The position numbers and the translations under genes were made by a program. Positions 48,695-57,083 of a DNA stretch of 64,000 bases are shown here, piece by piece (the first letter of the stretch is position 1; each line of letters begins with the position of its first letter). The notes beneath the pieces were generated by a model that did not search any database, was not told the DNA's origin, and was given only the letters and a program-made list of their open reading frames with translations. This DNA comes from an uncultured Oscillospiraceae bacterium. GTDB lineage: Bacteria > Bacillota > Clostridia > Oscillospirales > Oscillospiraceae. The stretch spans positions 39,477-103,476 of the forward strand of contig CAJULD010000005.1 of assembly GCA_910587505.1 (NCBI GenBank), read 5' to 3'.

Positions 48695-50413
48695 ATGAAA
48701 AGGACCCCTTTCCTGTCGGTGCTGCCGGTGCTGCTGGCGCTTCTTTCCGCCTGTGCCCGGCCCGCCGCCGAACCGGATCCGCTCCCGCCGGTGGAGGCGG
48801 AGGAGCTGCCCTCCGTCCAGGAGCTGGCCGGCGCCGTCCTGCCCGTCTCCGGGAAGGGGGACGCGCTGGAGGTGGAATCCCTGAACCGGGAGGTGGACGG
48901 AGAGCGGCTGGCCGCTTACATAGAGGCGGTCTGCGGCCTGACCGGGGAGCGGTGGGAGGACGCCGCCGTGATCCGGGGCACAGGGGCCTCCGCCTTTGAG
49001 ATCGTTGTGCTGCGGCTGGAGGACGGGGAGGCCGCCGAAGCGCTGGAGCCGGTGCTGGCGGACTATCTCGCCGCCCGTGAGGGAGCCTTCGCCGGGTATG
49101 CCCCGGCTGAGGCGGATCTGGCTTCCAAAGGGCAGGTCCGGCGGGAGGGAAGGACGCTGGGAGTGTTCATCTGTCCGGACCCGGAGACGGCCGCGGCAGC
49201 GTTTACTGCCGCCTGTAACGGGGAAGCGCTGCCGGCTCCGGTGGAGCCGGAGCCCGCGGAGGAGGCGTTCACGCCGCCGTTTGAGCTGGAGGACCTGCTC
49301 CACCGGCTGCTGCTGGAGGCGGCCTGTCCGGAGTGGCGGACCGTGGAAAAATACTGGAGCGTAAGCGAAGACGGCAAGAGCGTCTATGGGTACTGGGCTC
49401 CCGACGACGGGAACGGGTGGACGGCGGGAGGCGTAGCCGAACTGGTGCTTGAAGACGGCAGGGTAACACAGCTGCGGACAGACATGGAATACGAGGTCCG
49501 CGTATATCTGGAGGACAGCGAAGAGGAAGCGCAGGAGCGGGCCGCTGCCCTGAGGCGGCTCGCAAAGGACGAGGAGGAGAAGTACCGTCAGAGGGGAGAC
49601 GGGATCAGGACGGAGCTGCTGGCGAGCGCCCAGGCCGTCTCTGCGGGCCGCTATGCCGCCTTGATCGTCAGCGACCACACGGAGGACGCCGTACAGCTGT
49701 TTCCCCGGATCGTCAATGACCCGGAAACCGGCGGGTACTTCCGCCGCTACATAGACGGCCTCCAGCCCGCAAAACCGGCGGACCCCGACCCGGACTACCC
49801 GGACCGCGTCCGGTTCGTCCCGCCCAATGAGGAGGATATGTCCCTCTACGACACCTCCGCCATCCTGGCGGCCTGGGAGAAGAAGGACCCGTCCGGGCTC
49901 GGCGGCGATAACCGGGCCATCTATGACGCCGCAGAGGCCCTTCTGGCGGAGATCATGGAGGAGGGCATGACCGGCCTGGAGAAGGAAAAGGCCGCCTACG
50001 ACTGGCTGGTGGAGAACGTGGACTACGACTGGAGCCATCAGGATCTGCTGGGGGAGACGGCCCGGCGGGCCTTCGGCCCCTACGGGGGGCTGGTGGACCG
50101 GTCGGCGGTGTGTCTGGGCTACGCCACCTCCTTCCAGCTGCTTATGGATATGAGCGGCGTGGAGTGCATCACCATTGTGGGGGCGGGAAACAACAGTATA
50201 ATGGACCACGGCTGGAACATGGTGAGGCTGAATGGGGAGTGGTACTGCACGGACGTGGCCTGGGACGCCAACGCCCGGGAGCTGGCCGGTAACCACGTAT
50301 GGCGGTACTTCAACCTCACCAGCGGCGAGATGGCGAAGAACCATCAGTGGGACTACGCCAACACCCCCGAAGCCACGGCGGAAGACCGGGGCACACCCGC
50401 CGCAGAACAGTAA
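48695..50413 (+). CDS. lipoprotein with DUF4358-like and transglutaminase-like domains
   Basis: 572 residues. Signal peptide with lipobox LLSAC, lipidated Cys20. Residues about 40-165 match DUF4358 (VQELAGAVLPV, IVVLRLEDGEAAEALEPVLADYL); a region near 265-345 with a long charged helix may be a second diverged copy. The C-terminal transglutaminase-like domain has Cys473 (DRSAVCLGYATSFQLL), His505 (MDHGWNMVRL) and an Asp in CTDVAWD. It faces outward on the membrane and may process or cross-link wall proteins. Monocistronic, with its own promoter and terminator. Confidence 0.82.
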   Translation: MKRTPFLSVLPVLLALLSACARPAAEPDPLPPVEAEELPSVQELAGAVLPVSGKGDALEVESLNREVDGERLAAYIEAVCGLTGERWEDAAVIRGTGASAFEIVVLRLEDGEAAEALEPVLADYLAAREGAFAGYAPAEADLASKGQVRREGRTLGVFICPDPETAAAAFTAACNGEALPAPVEPEPAEEAFTPPFELEDLLHRLLLEAACPEWRTVEKYWSVSEDGKSVYGYWAPDDGNGWTAGGVAELVLEDGRVTQLRTDMEYEVRVYLEDSEEEAQERAAALRRLAKDEEEKYRQRGDGIRTELLASAQAVSAGRYAALIVSDHTEDAVQLFPRIVNDPETGGYFRRYIDGLQPAKPADPDPDYPDRVRFVPPNEEDMSLYDTSAILAAWEKKDPSGLGGDNRAIYDAAEALLAEIMEEGMTGLEKEKAAYDWLVENVDYDWSHQDLLGETARRAFGPYGGLVDRSAVCLGYATSFQLLMDMSGVECITIVGAGNNSIMDHGWNMVRLNGEWYCTDVAWDANARELAGNHVWRYFNLTSGEMAKNHQWDYANTPEATAEDRGTPAAEQ

Positions 50414-50417
50414 AAAG

Positions 50418-50458
50418 GCCGGGCTGCATGATCGAGAGAGGTCATGCAGCCCGGCTTT
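50418..50458. terminator. bidirectional intrinsic terminator
   Basis: Perfect 14-bp stem 50418-50431 with 50442-50455, flanked by AAAAA on the left and TTTAT on the right. Serves the lipoprotein gene and the convergent phosphoribosyltransferase. Confidence 0.9.
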
Positions 50459-50472
50459 ATCAATATCCCGGA

Positions 50473-51033
50473 TTATTCCTTCACCGTACCGTCCGCGTTG
50501 AACACGGGCAGGGGGGCCAGACAGGTAAGGTCCGCGCGGGCCAGGGAGTCTCCCTCCGCCAGCACGGCGGCCCGGCCGGTAACCGTACCGCCGGCGGTTT
50601 TTACCAGCTCCTCCAGGGCGTGGAGGCTCTCGCCGGTGGAAATCACGTCGTCTACGATGAGGATCCGCCTGCCCCGGATGAGGGCGCAGTCGTCCGCCCC
50701 CAGGAACAGGTCCTGCTGCCGGAGGGTGGTGATGGAGCGGACGGAGACGTGGATGGGGTCGGGCATGTAGACCTTGGAGCCCTTCCGGGCGATGAAGTAT
50801 TTCTTCGCCCCGGACTGGCGGGCCATCTCGTGGATGAGGGGAATGGATTTGGCCTCGGCGGTGAGCATGTAGTCATAGCTGTCCGCCGGGATCCGGTCCA
50901 GCAGGGCCTTTGCGCAGGCAACGGTCAGCTCGGCGTCGCCGAACATAATGAACGCGCCAATATAGAGGTCATCGGTGACCTTGCAGAGGGGGAGCTGCCG
51001 CTCCAGTCCGGCGACCTGCATGGTATACGTCAT
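50473..51033 (-). CDS. phosphoribosyltransferase family protein
   Basis: 186 residues of the type I PRTase fold. The PRPP-binding loop is RILIVDDVISTGESLHALEEL at about 123-143; YDYMLTAEAKSIPLIHEMARQ and KKYFIARKGSKVYMPDPI are the preceding active-site strands. It resembles adenine/xanthine PRTases and the PurR C-terminal domain, but no HTH is present. A salvage role for a purine base is likely; the exact base cannot be decided. It has its own consensus promoter. Confidence 0.82.
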   Translation of the reverse strand: MTYTMQVAGLERQLPLCKVTDDLYIGAFIMFGDAELTVACAKALLDRIPADSYDYMLTAEAKSIPLIHEMARQSGAKKYFIARKGSKVYMPDPIHVSVRSITTLRQQDLFLGADDCALIRGRRILIVDDVISTGESLHALEELVKTAGGTVTGRAAVLAEGDSLARADLTCLAPLPVFNADGTVKE

Positions 51034-51068
51034 GGGGGATTCCTCCTTTATTTGTTCTTCCGCTCTCT

Positions 51069-51096
51069 ATTATATCCTGCGGGGAGGGAATGTCAA
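51069..51096 (-). promoter_or_regulatory. sigma-A promoter of the phosphoribosyltransferase
   Basis: On the minus strand TTGACA (51091-51096), 16-bp spacer, TATAAT (51069-51074). Confidence 0.75.
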
Positions 51097-51117
51097 TATC
51101 TTTGCCGCCTCCTGCGC

Positions 51118-51627
51118 TTATCGAAGCGTCCGGCTGTACAGTCTGCCCAGCAGCCTTCGCAGCGGCACAAACAGCGTCAGCGCCAGTACAAAGTTGCCCG
51201 CGCAGTGGGCCAGGTCGTAGGGAATCCCGCTGATCCACCAGGAAACTCCGAAGGCCCAGTCCCCGGTAACGACATAGACCGGGGCGCAGAGCAGCCCGAA
51301 CAGCAATCCAAACGCGCCGGAGAGCAGCGCCCAGCCCAGCGGATGGGTCATCCCCCGCAGCAGCCACGCCGCAACGGCCGGAATCAGCCAGATATAGAGG
51401 TAGTTGACCGACCACAGATTGATGCCGTACAGTACGAATTCCAGCAGCACGTAGGCATAAATGGGGTACAGCGCCTTCCTCCCGAAGGTCACCGCGAAAA
51501 GCATTACCAGCAGGGACACCGGTTCGATATTGGGCAGGCCCGCCATTACCAGCTTGGCCAGAAAGGTCATGCCCCCCAGAATACCGAACAACGCCGTTTC
51601 CGCCAGCGTCAGCCGCCTCTTATCCAA
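51118..51627 (-). CDS. ECF transporter S component, probably for cobalamin or a precursor
   Basis: 169 residues, six hydrophobic helices (LAETALFGILGGMTFLAKLVMA; PVSLLVMLFAVTFG; YAYVLLEFVLYG; YLYIWLIPAVAAWLL; LLSGAFGLLFGLLCAPVYVV; the last near NFVLALTLFVPL). This is the substrate-binding S-subunit layout. Start is TTG 51627, overlapping the DUF4430 stop by 8 bp; the longer upstream frame is antisense-like and not homologous. The shared ECF ATPases and T subunit are not in the window. The cobalamin riboswitch ahead of the operon points to vitamin B12 or an intermediate as cargo. Confidence 0.82.
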   Translation of the reverse strand: MDKRRLTLAETALFGILGGMTFLAKLVMAGLPNIEPVSLLVMLFAVTFGRKALYPIYAYVLLEFVLYGINLWSVNYLYIWLIPAVAAWLLRGMTHPLGWALLSGAFGLLFGLLCAPVYVVTGDWAFGVSWWISGIPYDLAHCAGNFVLALTLFVPLRRLLGRLYSRTLR

Positions 51628-52015
51628 CCGTGTACACCAGGGAGAAGACGTCGCCGTCATGAATGGGCGTCTGGTCCGCGCTCCGGGTGGCGTACTCGCC
51701 GTCCTGATAGAGGGCCCAGTAGGCCCCGTCCGTCTCGTAGACGGCGCTCTCGCCGTCCGCCTCGGTGATGTACAGGCCATAGTCGCCCTGGTCGCCCCTG
51801 ACCAGGCCCTCCTCCAGGAGCGCCTCGCCCAGATATTCCGCGTCCGTATGGCAGGTAAAGGTCCTGACGCTCTCATCACCGTGGACCACCTCCACGGTGA
51901 TGGTCCTAGCTCCCGCACTTGTGGCCGGACGGGTGGCAAACCAGACGCCCGCGAACACGGCGATCAGGACCAGAACCGCTGCGGCGGCGCCAATCAGTTT
52001 TCCGTTTTTCTTCAT
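51620..52015 (-). CDS. DUF4430 (transcobalamin-like C-terminal fold) exported protein
   Basis: 131 residues: an N-terminal membrane anchor or signal segment (KLIGAAAAVLVLIAVFAGVWFA, about 6-27), then a DUF4430 domain with ITVEVVHGDESVRTFTCHTDAEYLGEALLEE near 38-70 and WALYQDGEYATRSADQTPIHDGDVFSLVYTV at the end. DUF4430 corresponds to the C-terminal beta domain of animal B12 carriers. No lipobox Cys is present, so it is likely membrane-anchored outside. Start ATG follows AAAGGAGA. Directly behind a cobalamin riboswitch and coupled to the S component, it may capture corrinoid for uptake. Confidence 0.85.
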   Translation of the reverse strand: MKKNGKLIGAAAAVLVLIAVFAGVWFATRPATSAGARTITVEVVHGDESVRTFTCHTDAEYLGEALLEEGLVRGDQGDYGLYITEADGESAVYETDGAYWALYQDGEYATRSADQTPIHDGDVFSLVYTVG

Positions 52016-52072
52016 TGCTGTATCTCCTTTGTTTTTTTGCATTTGCGCCGGTCCGGAAGCAAAAGAAAAGCC

Positions 52073-52088
52073 GTGCCCCGGCGGGCAC
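52073..52088 (-). terminator. terminator in the cobalamin leader
   Basis: On the minus strand GTGCCC-GCCG-GGGCAC followed by GGCTTTTCTTTT. Lying between the aptamer and the DUF4430 start, it is the likely OFF-state terminator. A longer alternative hairpin (GGGAAGCTCTGA near 52196 with TCAGAGGTTCCC near 52150) is also possible. Confidence 0.65.
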
Positions 52089-52202
52089 AGCAAAACGCGG
52101 CCTGAGCCGGCCGCTCTGCACCCTCCCATGCGCGGGGAGACCCCGTGGGAACCTCTGAATAAATCTCAGCACGCTGATGGAATCAGAGCTTCCCCTGTGC
52201 GT

Positions 52203-52370
52203 CATATACAGGCAGGTATTCTGGCTCGAGCGTCAAACGCTTCCTCCCGCCTTCCCGGGACAAAATCCCAGTGACATTTCCGGAGGCCGCTTCGCTCACA
52301 CAGCAACGGCATTGCGCGGGATTCACACCCGCTTCCCTGTCGCGCTCCCAGGGGGGCGCACCTGTATACC
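52203..52370 (-). promoter_or_regulatory. cobalamin riboswitch
   Basis: On the minus strand the aptamer shows the 5' P1/P2 part GTATACAGGTGC, the AGGGAAGCGGGTGTGAATCCCGC-type core near 52318-52345, the GCCACTG-like TCACTGGGA near 52270, GGGAAGGCGGGAGGAAG, and the B12 box GAGCCAGAATACCTGCC (52211-52227), closing P1 with CCTGTAT. It controls the DUF4430/ECF S operon, lowering expression when cobalamin is abundant. Confidence 0.92.
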
Positions 52371-52401
52371 ACTCAGTATGTACTTCCAAAACCCGTCCCC
52401 T

Positions 52402-52430
52402 ATTATATGCGCCGGACCGGGCGATGTCAA
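52402..52430 (-). promoter_or_regulatory. promoter of the cobalamin-riboswitch operon
   Basis: Consensus TTGACA (52425-52430 on minus), 17-bp spacer, consensus TATAAT (52402-52407). Confidence 0.88.
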
Positions 52431-52540
52431 GTCAGGATTCCGGACGGCCTCCCGCAGGGCTGATAAGCGGCAACAGGGGCACAACAGCCATTACAGCTTC
52501 TGAAATCCAAAATCCTGAATTTTTTCTGTAAAAATCCACC

Positions 52541-52569
52541 TTGACAAACGGGGCCCTTTTGGATATACT
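52541..52569 (+). promoter_or_regulatory. sigma-A promoter of the valine T-box operon
   Basis: Consensus TTGACA (52541-52546), 17-bp spacer, TATACT (52564-52569). Confidence 0.88.
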
Positions 52570-52575
52570 GTACCC

Positions 52576-52815
52576 GAAAGTGCTGTGAAAGGGATCAGTA
52601 CGCCTGATGTGGATGCGAAGAGAGGGGCCGGACGGTGCAAGACCCCCTGAAGCGCAGGCGGAAGTCGCCCCGGAGCTTCGTCCCCGAGCCGTGCGGTTAA
52701 GGGACGGCGGGTCCTCCCGTTACTGAGGCAGAGTGTCCCCGGCCTGCCGGGGGAATTCAGGTGGTACCGCGGATGATTTCATTCGCCCTGGACTGTTGGT
52801 CCGGGGCGCTTTTTT
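52576..52815 (+). promoter_or_regulatory. T-box riboswitch with valine (GUC) specifier and terminator
   Basis: T-box sequence AGGTGGTACCGCGG at 52759-52772. Stem I contains an AGTA motif (52598 region), an AGAGAGG segment and a specifier loop GGAA-GTC-GCC with GTC (valine) at 52664-52666. The terminator stem GCCCTGGAC/GTCCGGGGC (52785-52793 with 52799-52807) ends in T6 at 52810-52815. Uncharged tRNA-Val should allow read-through into the YcxB-like genes and valS. Confidence 0.92.
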
Positions 52816-52830
52816 ATGGGGGGTGACAGA

Positions 52831-53346
52831 ATGGAATTTGTCAACAGGACCGTAATCGGCGGCAGGGAGCTGGAGGCCCTCTCCCGGGGAACCAGGAAAA
52901 CCGTGCGCAAACGGCGGAGCCTCATTGTGCAGCTGCTGGCGGTGCTGGTCATCGTGCTGAACCTGGCGTTCGCCTGGGCCTCCTGGCGGGTGGGGGACAG
53001 CCGGTGGTGGCTCAACGGCGCGGTGGCAGGATTCCTGCTGGTTATCACGCTGCGGGAGGACTGGTTCAACCTCAGGCTCACCGGGCGGTATGTCCAGCCG
53101 GACGCGCAGGAGGTCACCACCGTTTTCCAGGACGAGGGCTTCACCCAGACCAGCAAGGCCGCCAGCGGACGGTTTTCCTATCACCAGATTGAAAACATCT
53201 GCGAGACTTCGGAATATTTCCTGCTTTATCTGGACCACAATCTGGGCCAGATCTACAGCAAGGACGGCTTCACCAGGGGCACGGCCATGGCTTTCCGCCA
53301 GTTCATCAGCCGGAAAACCGGGCTGACGGTGCGAAGCATCCGCTAG
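52831..53346 (+). CDS. YcxB-like membrane protein, first copy
   Basis: 171 residues: cytoplasmic start MEFVNRTVIGG, two adjacent membrane helices at about 27-66, then a PH-like domain with YVQPDAQEVTTVFQDEGF, GRFSYHQIENICETSEYFLLYLDHNLGQIYSKDGFTRG and a final helix, as in YcxB-family proteins. Role unknown. Start ATG 52831 is chosen because GGGGGG lies 7 bp upstream and its N-terminus matches that of the next gene; ATG 52816 directly abuts the terminator U-tract. It is the first gene under the valine T-box. Confidence 0.78.
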   Translation: MEFVNRTVIGGRELEALSRGTRKTVRKRRSLIVQLLAVLVIVLNLAFAWASWRVGDSRWWLNGAVAGFLLVITLREDWFNLRLTGRYVQPDAQEVTTVFQDEGFTQTSKAASGRFSYHQIENICETSEYFLLYLDHNLGQIYSKDGFTRGTAMAFRQFISRKTGLTVRSIR

Positions 53347-53356
53347 GAGGAGCAGC

Positions 53357-54001
53357 GTGGAATTTGTTTTTCATCTGAGTGATTACGACAGCCCCGCTCT
53401 GGAGGACGAGACCGTCCGCCTCCTGACCCGGCGTCTGGAGGCGCACAGCCGCAGGACCATGCCGGGGGTATGGAAAGCGACGGATAAGTGCAACGCATAC
53501 GCGGCAAAAGGGCCCGGACGTGAAAAGCGCCGGACCCGGTACCGGATTTACGGCGTGATCCTCATCGCTCTGGGCATTTTCGCGCTGGTTCCCGGTCTGG
53601 CGGAACCCCAAACGCCGGTACTGACTGGCGCGGGAGTATTTGCGATTCTCTCCGGTATCCTGAATTTCCGCCTGACCGGAGAGCGGAAAGCGCCGTCCCC
53701 GCCCGACGCCTGCCGGAAGGAGGCGGCAAGGCTGCTGGAACAGCGCCGGAGCATCGACTGGAGTCTGCCTGAGAACCGCACAGAGCTGCGCTTTGACCGC
53801 GAGGGGATGTCCGTCCACACCGGGGAGGAGACGAGCGCGGTTCCCTATGCCGATATGACCGGCCTCTTTGAGACGGAAAATCTCTGGATGCTGCTTTACG
53901 GCGGGGAGCAGGCCGTTCTCCTGCAAAGGAAGGACCTGACGGAGGGGAGTGCGGAGGATTTTTCCCTCTTTATCCGGGAAAAGCTGACAAAACGGGAGTG
54001 A
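53357..54001 (+). CDS. YcxB-like membrane protein, second copy
   Basis: 214 residues, a longer relative of the preceding gene (MEFVFHLSDYD start). Two membrane helices near 62-105 (YRIYGVILIALGIFALVPGL, LTGAGVFAILSGILNF), then the PH-like region with LRFDREGMSVHTGEETSAVPYADMTGLFETENLWMLLYGGEQAVLLQRKDLTEG. Start is GTG 53357 behind GGAGGAG. Lies 10 bp after the first copy and 3 bp before the monooxygenase-fold gene, so translation is tightly coupled. Function unknown. Confidence 0.75.
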   Translation: MEFVFHLSDYDSPALEDETVRLLTRRLEAHSRRTMPGVWKATDKCNAYAAKGPGREKRRTRYRIYGVILIALGIFALVPGLAEPQTPVLTGAGVFAILSGILNFRLTGERKAPSPPDACRKEAARLLEQRRSIDWSLPENRTELRFDREGMSVHTGEETSAVPYADMTGLFETENLWMLLYGGEQAVLLQRKDLTEGSAEDFSLFIREKLTKRE

Positions 54002-54004
54002 CGT

Positions 54005-54337
54005 ATGAGTATTGTGATGAATCTGTATTACACCGGCGAGAACGGGAACGCCCGCCGCTTCGTGGAGGAGATGGAATCTGCCGGTACGGCGGACCTGATC
54101 CGCGCCGGGGCCGGCAATGAGCGCTACGCCTGGTTCTATCCGGCGGACGACCCGGAAACTGTACTGCTCATCGCCATCTGGCAGGATCAGCAGGCCATCG
54201 ACCGGCACCACGCCTCGCCCATGATGGCGGAGATCGCACGGCTGCGGGAGAAGTACGGCCTGCACATGCGGGCGGAGCGGTATGTCACCGACGAGGCGGG
54301 CATCCCGGAATCCGACGCAAAGTTTATAAAGAAGTAA
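54005..54337 (+). CDS. antibiotic biosynthesis monooxygenase (ABM)-fold protein
   Basis: 110 residues with the dimeric ferredoxin-like ABM layout: MNLYYTGENGNARRFVEEME, a basic-polar middle, ERYAWFYPADDPETVLLIAIWQDQQAIDRHHASPMMAEI (the W-x-x-x-x-A-x-x-x-H-x-x-S-x-H/M motif region), and a closing beta strand. Such proteins include quinol monooxygenases (YgiN-like), but many have no known reaction. It is co-transcribed between the YcxB-like pair and valS; there is no obvious link to tRNA charging. Confidence 0.8.
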   Translation: MSIVMNLYYTGENGNARRFVEEMESAGTADLIRAGAGNERYAWFYPADDPETVLLIAIWQDQQAIDRHHASPMMAEIARLREKYGLHMRAERYVTDEAGIPESDAKFIKK

Positions 54338-54364
54338 TTGCCATGAGAATATAAGGAGACTGTC

Positions 54365-56995
54365 ATGAGAAAAGAACTGCCAAAAACCTATGAACCCCAG
54401 GAGGTAGAGGGGAAAATCTACCAGGCGTGGATGGACGCGGGGTGCTTCCACGCGGAACCCAATCCGGACAAAAAGCCCTTTTCCATCGTCATGCCGCCCC
54501 CCAACGTGACGGGCCAGCTCCATATGGGCCACGCCATGGACGACTCCCTTCAGGATATGCTCATCCGCTACAAGCGGATGCAGGGCTATGAGGCCCTGTA
54601 CCTCCCCGGCACGGACCACGCGGGTATCGCCACCCAGATCAAGGTGGAGGAGGAGCTGCGCAAAAACGAGGGACTGACCCGCTACGACCTGGGCCGGGAG
54701 AAGTTTCTGGAGCGGGTGTGGGACTGGAAGAACAGGTACGGCTCCCGCATCGTCCAGCAGCAGAGAAAGCTGGGCATCTCCGCCGACTGGGACCGCGCAC
54801 GGTTCACCATGGACGAGGGATGCTCCAGGGCCGTGCGGGAGACCTTCTGCGAGCTCTACGACAAGGGCCTCATTTATAAGGGGAGCCGGATCATCAACTG
54901 GTGCCCCCACTGCGTCACCGCCCTGAGCGACACAGAGGTGGAGTATGTGGACAAGCCCGGCCATCTGTGGTATATCCGCTATCCTCTCTCCGACGGCAGC
55001 GGCGACCTGGTGGTGGCCACCACCCGTCCGGAAACCATGATGGGCGACACCGGTGTAGCCGTGAACCCGGAGGACGGGCGCTTCAGCCATCTGGTGGGCA
55101 AAACCTGTATTCTGCCCATCATGAACCGGGAAATCCCCATTGTGGCGGATGAGTACGTGGAGCTGGGCTTCGGCACCGGCGCGGTGAAGATGACCCCCGC
55201 CCACGACCCCAACGACTTCGAGGTGGGCCTCAGGCACAATCTGGAGACCATCCGGGTCATCGACGACAACGGCGTCATCAACGAAAACGGCGGGCCCTAC
55301 TTTGGGCTGGACCGCTACGAGTGCCGCAAAAAGCTGGTGAAGGACCTGGAGGAACAGGGGTATCTGGTGAAGACCGAGGACTACAGCCACAACGTGGGCG
55401 CCTGCTACCGCTGCGGCAGCGATGTGGAGCCCCTCATCTCCGCCCAGTGGTTCGTGAAGATGGCCCCTCTGGCCGAGGAGGCCCTCCGGGTGGTCAACGA
55501 GGGCGAGGTGAAGTTCATCCCCGAGCGCTTCAGCAGGACCTACACCAACTGGATGGAGAACGTCCACGACTGGTGCATCTCCCGTCAGCTCTGGTGGGGC
55601 CACCGGATTCCCGCCTGGACCTGCGCGGACTGCGGCCACATCACCGTGGACCGCGCCGACCCCACCCATTGCGCCAGGTGCGGCAGCGGGAATATCGAGC
55701 GGGACCCCGACGTGCTGGACACCTGGTTCTCCTCCGCCCTGTGGCCCTTCTCCACCCTGGGCTGGCCGGAAAAGACGCCGGAGCTGGATTACTTCTACCC
55801 CACCTCCGTCCTGGTCACAGGCTACGACATCATCTTCTTCTGGGTCTCCCGGATGATCTTCTCCGGCTGCGAGCAGATGAAAAAGTTCCCCTTTGAAAAG
55901 GTCCTCATCCACGGCCTGGTCCGGGACGACAAGGGCCGGAAGATGTCCAAATCCCTGGGCAACGGCATCGATCCCCTGGAGATCGCCGACAGGTACGGCG
56001 CGGACGCCCTGCGCTTCAACCTCATCACCGGCAACAGTCCCGGCAACGACATGCGCTTCTACGTGGAAAAGTGCGAGGCCATGCGCAACTTCGCCAACAA
56101 GATCTGGAACGCCAGCCGGTTCGTGCTCATGAACCTGACCATCGACGAGGTGAAGCTGCCCGAGCGCCTGGAGCTGGAGGACAAGTGGGTCCTCTCCCGG
56201 CTGAACACCCTCATCAGGGAGGTCACCGAGAATCTGGACGCCTACGAGCTGGGCGTGGCCTCCGCCAAGGTTTACGACTTCATCTGGGACACCTACTGCG
56301 ACTGGTATATCGAGCTGACCAAATCCCGGATGCAGGGCGAGGGCGCGGAGAACGCGCAGAACGTGCTCTGCTGCGTCCTTATCCAGCTTCTCAAGCTGCT
56401 GCACCCCTTCATGCCCTTCATTACCGAGGAAATCTATCAGGCCCTGCCCCATATCCCCGGCGAGAAGAGCGGGTTCCTGATGAAGACTGCGTGGCCCGTC
56501 TGCGACGAAGCGTTCTCCTACCCCGCTGAGGAGGCGGCCATGGAGGAGATTATGGACGTCATCCGGGCCATCCGGGCCCGCCGGGCGGAGATGAACGTGG
56601 CCCCCGGCCGGAAGGTCCAGCTGACCGTGGTCACGGACCGCAGGGAGACCTTCACCGCCGGCGCGCCCTTCTTCCAGCGTCTGGCCGGGGCCAGCGAGGT
56701 TCATATCACCGGCGCCGCCCCCGCGGCTCAGGGCATGGTGGAGGTCGTCACCCACGCCGCGCGGGCCTTCATGCCCCTTGCGGAGCTGGTGGATATCCAG
56801 CAGGAGCTGGAGCGCATCGCAAAGGAAAAGGCCAGGGCGCAGGGACACCTGAAGGGCATCGAGGCCAAGCTGTCCAACGAGGCGTTCACCTCCAAAGCCC
56901 CCGCCCACATCGTTCAGAACCAGCGGGAGCAGGCGGAAAAGCTTCGCGCCCTCATCGCCCAACTGGAGCAGTCCGAGGCGGCAATGAAGCAATAA
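54365..56995 (+). CDS. valS: valyl-tRNA synthetase
   Basis: Charges tRNA-Val. 876 residues, full length. Class I signatures PPPNVTGQLHMGH (HMGH at 53-56) and GRKMSKS (KMSKS at 526-530); the CP1 editing domain spans about 190-340 (VATTRPETMMGDTG, GAVKMTPAHDPNDFEVG); CysX2Cys zinc-type motifs CYRCG and CADCG/CARCG are present. The coiled-coil arm typical of ValRS closes the protein (VDIQQELERIAKEKARAQ). Fourth gene behind the valine T-box at 52576, with 27 bp to the preceding gene and no separate promoter evident. Confidence 0.97.
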   Translation: MRKELPKTYEPQEVEGKIYQAWMDAGCFHAEPNPDKKPFSIVMPPPNVTGQLHMGHAMDDSLQDMLIRYKRMQGYEALYLPGTDHAGIATQIKVEEELRKNEGLTRYDLGREKFLERVWDWKNRYGSRIVQQQRKLGISADWDRARFTMDEGCSRAVRETFCELYDKGLIYKGSRIINWCPHCVTALSDTEVEYVDKPGHLWYIRYPLSDGSGDLVVATTRPETMMGDTGVAVNPEDGRFSHLVGKTCILPIMNREIPIVADEYVELGFGTGAVKMTPAHDPNDFEVGLRHNLETIRVIDDNGVINENGGPYFGLDRYECRKKLVKDLEEQGYLVKTEDYSHNVGACYRCGSDVEPLISAQWFVKMAPLAEEALRVVNEGEVKFIPERFSRTYTNWMENVHDWCISRQLWWGHRIPAWTCADCGHITVDRADPTHCARCGSGNIERDPDVLDTWFSSALWPFSTLGWPEKTPELDYFYPTSVLVTGYDIIFFWVSRMIFSGCEQMKKFPFEKVLIHGLVRDDKGRKMSKSLGNGIDPLEIADRYGADALRFNLITGNSPGNDMRFYVEKCEAMRNFANKIWNASRFVLMNLTIDEVKLPERLELEDKWVLSRLNTLIREVTENLDAYELGVASAKVYDFIWDTYCDWYIELTKSRMQGEGAENAQNVLCCVLIQLLKLLHPFMPFITEEIYQALPHIPGEKSGFLMKTAWPVCDEAFSYPAEEAAMEEIMDVIRAIRARRAEMNVAPGRKVQLTVVTDRRETFTAGAPFFQRLAGASEVHITGAAPAAQGMVEVVTHAARAFMPLAELVDIQQELERIAKEKARAQGHLKGIEAKLSNEAFTSKAPAHIVQNQREQAEKLRALIAQLEQSEAAMKQ

Positions 56996-57030
56996 GAGCC
57001 TGCATCCGCAAGCGGTTTTCGGCATACAGC

Positions 57031-57067
57031 AAAAAGTCCCCGGAGGCCTTGCCTCCGGGGACTTTTT
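57031..57067. terminator. bidirectional intrinsic terminator
   Basis: 17-bp perfect stem 57031-57047 with 57051-57067 including A5 and T5 ends, loop CTT, between valS and the convergent GGGtGRT gene. Confidence 0.93.
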
Positions 57068-57083
57068 CATGCAAACGAAGCGA

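Noticed and set aside
51628..51939. N-terminal extension of the ECF S component
   Set aside because: The extension lies in another frame of the DUF4430 gene, is Arg/Thr/Pro-rich and non-hydrophobic. A TTG start at 51627 gives a normal S component.
52576..52815. Second cobalamin riboswitch
   Set aside because: It lacks a B12 box. The AGGTGGTACCGCGG sequence, specifier loop and terminator make it a T-box.
53306..57070. 1254-codon open frame on the minus strand opposite valS
   Set aside because: It is antisense to a certain gene. Its composition is a shadow of GC-biased codon positions and shows no family motif or ribosome-binding site.
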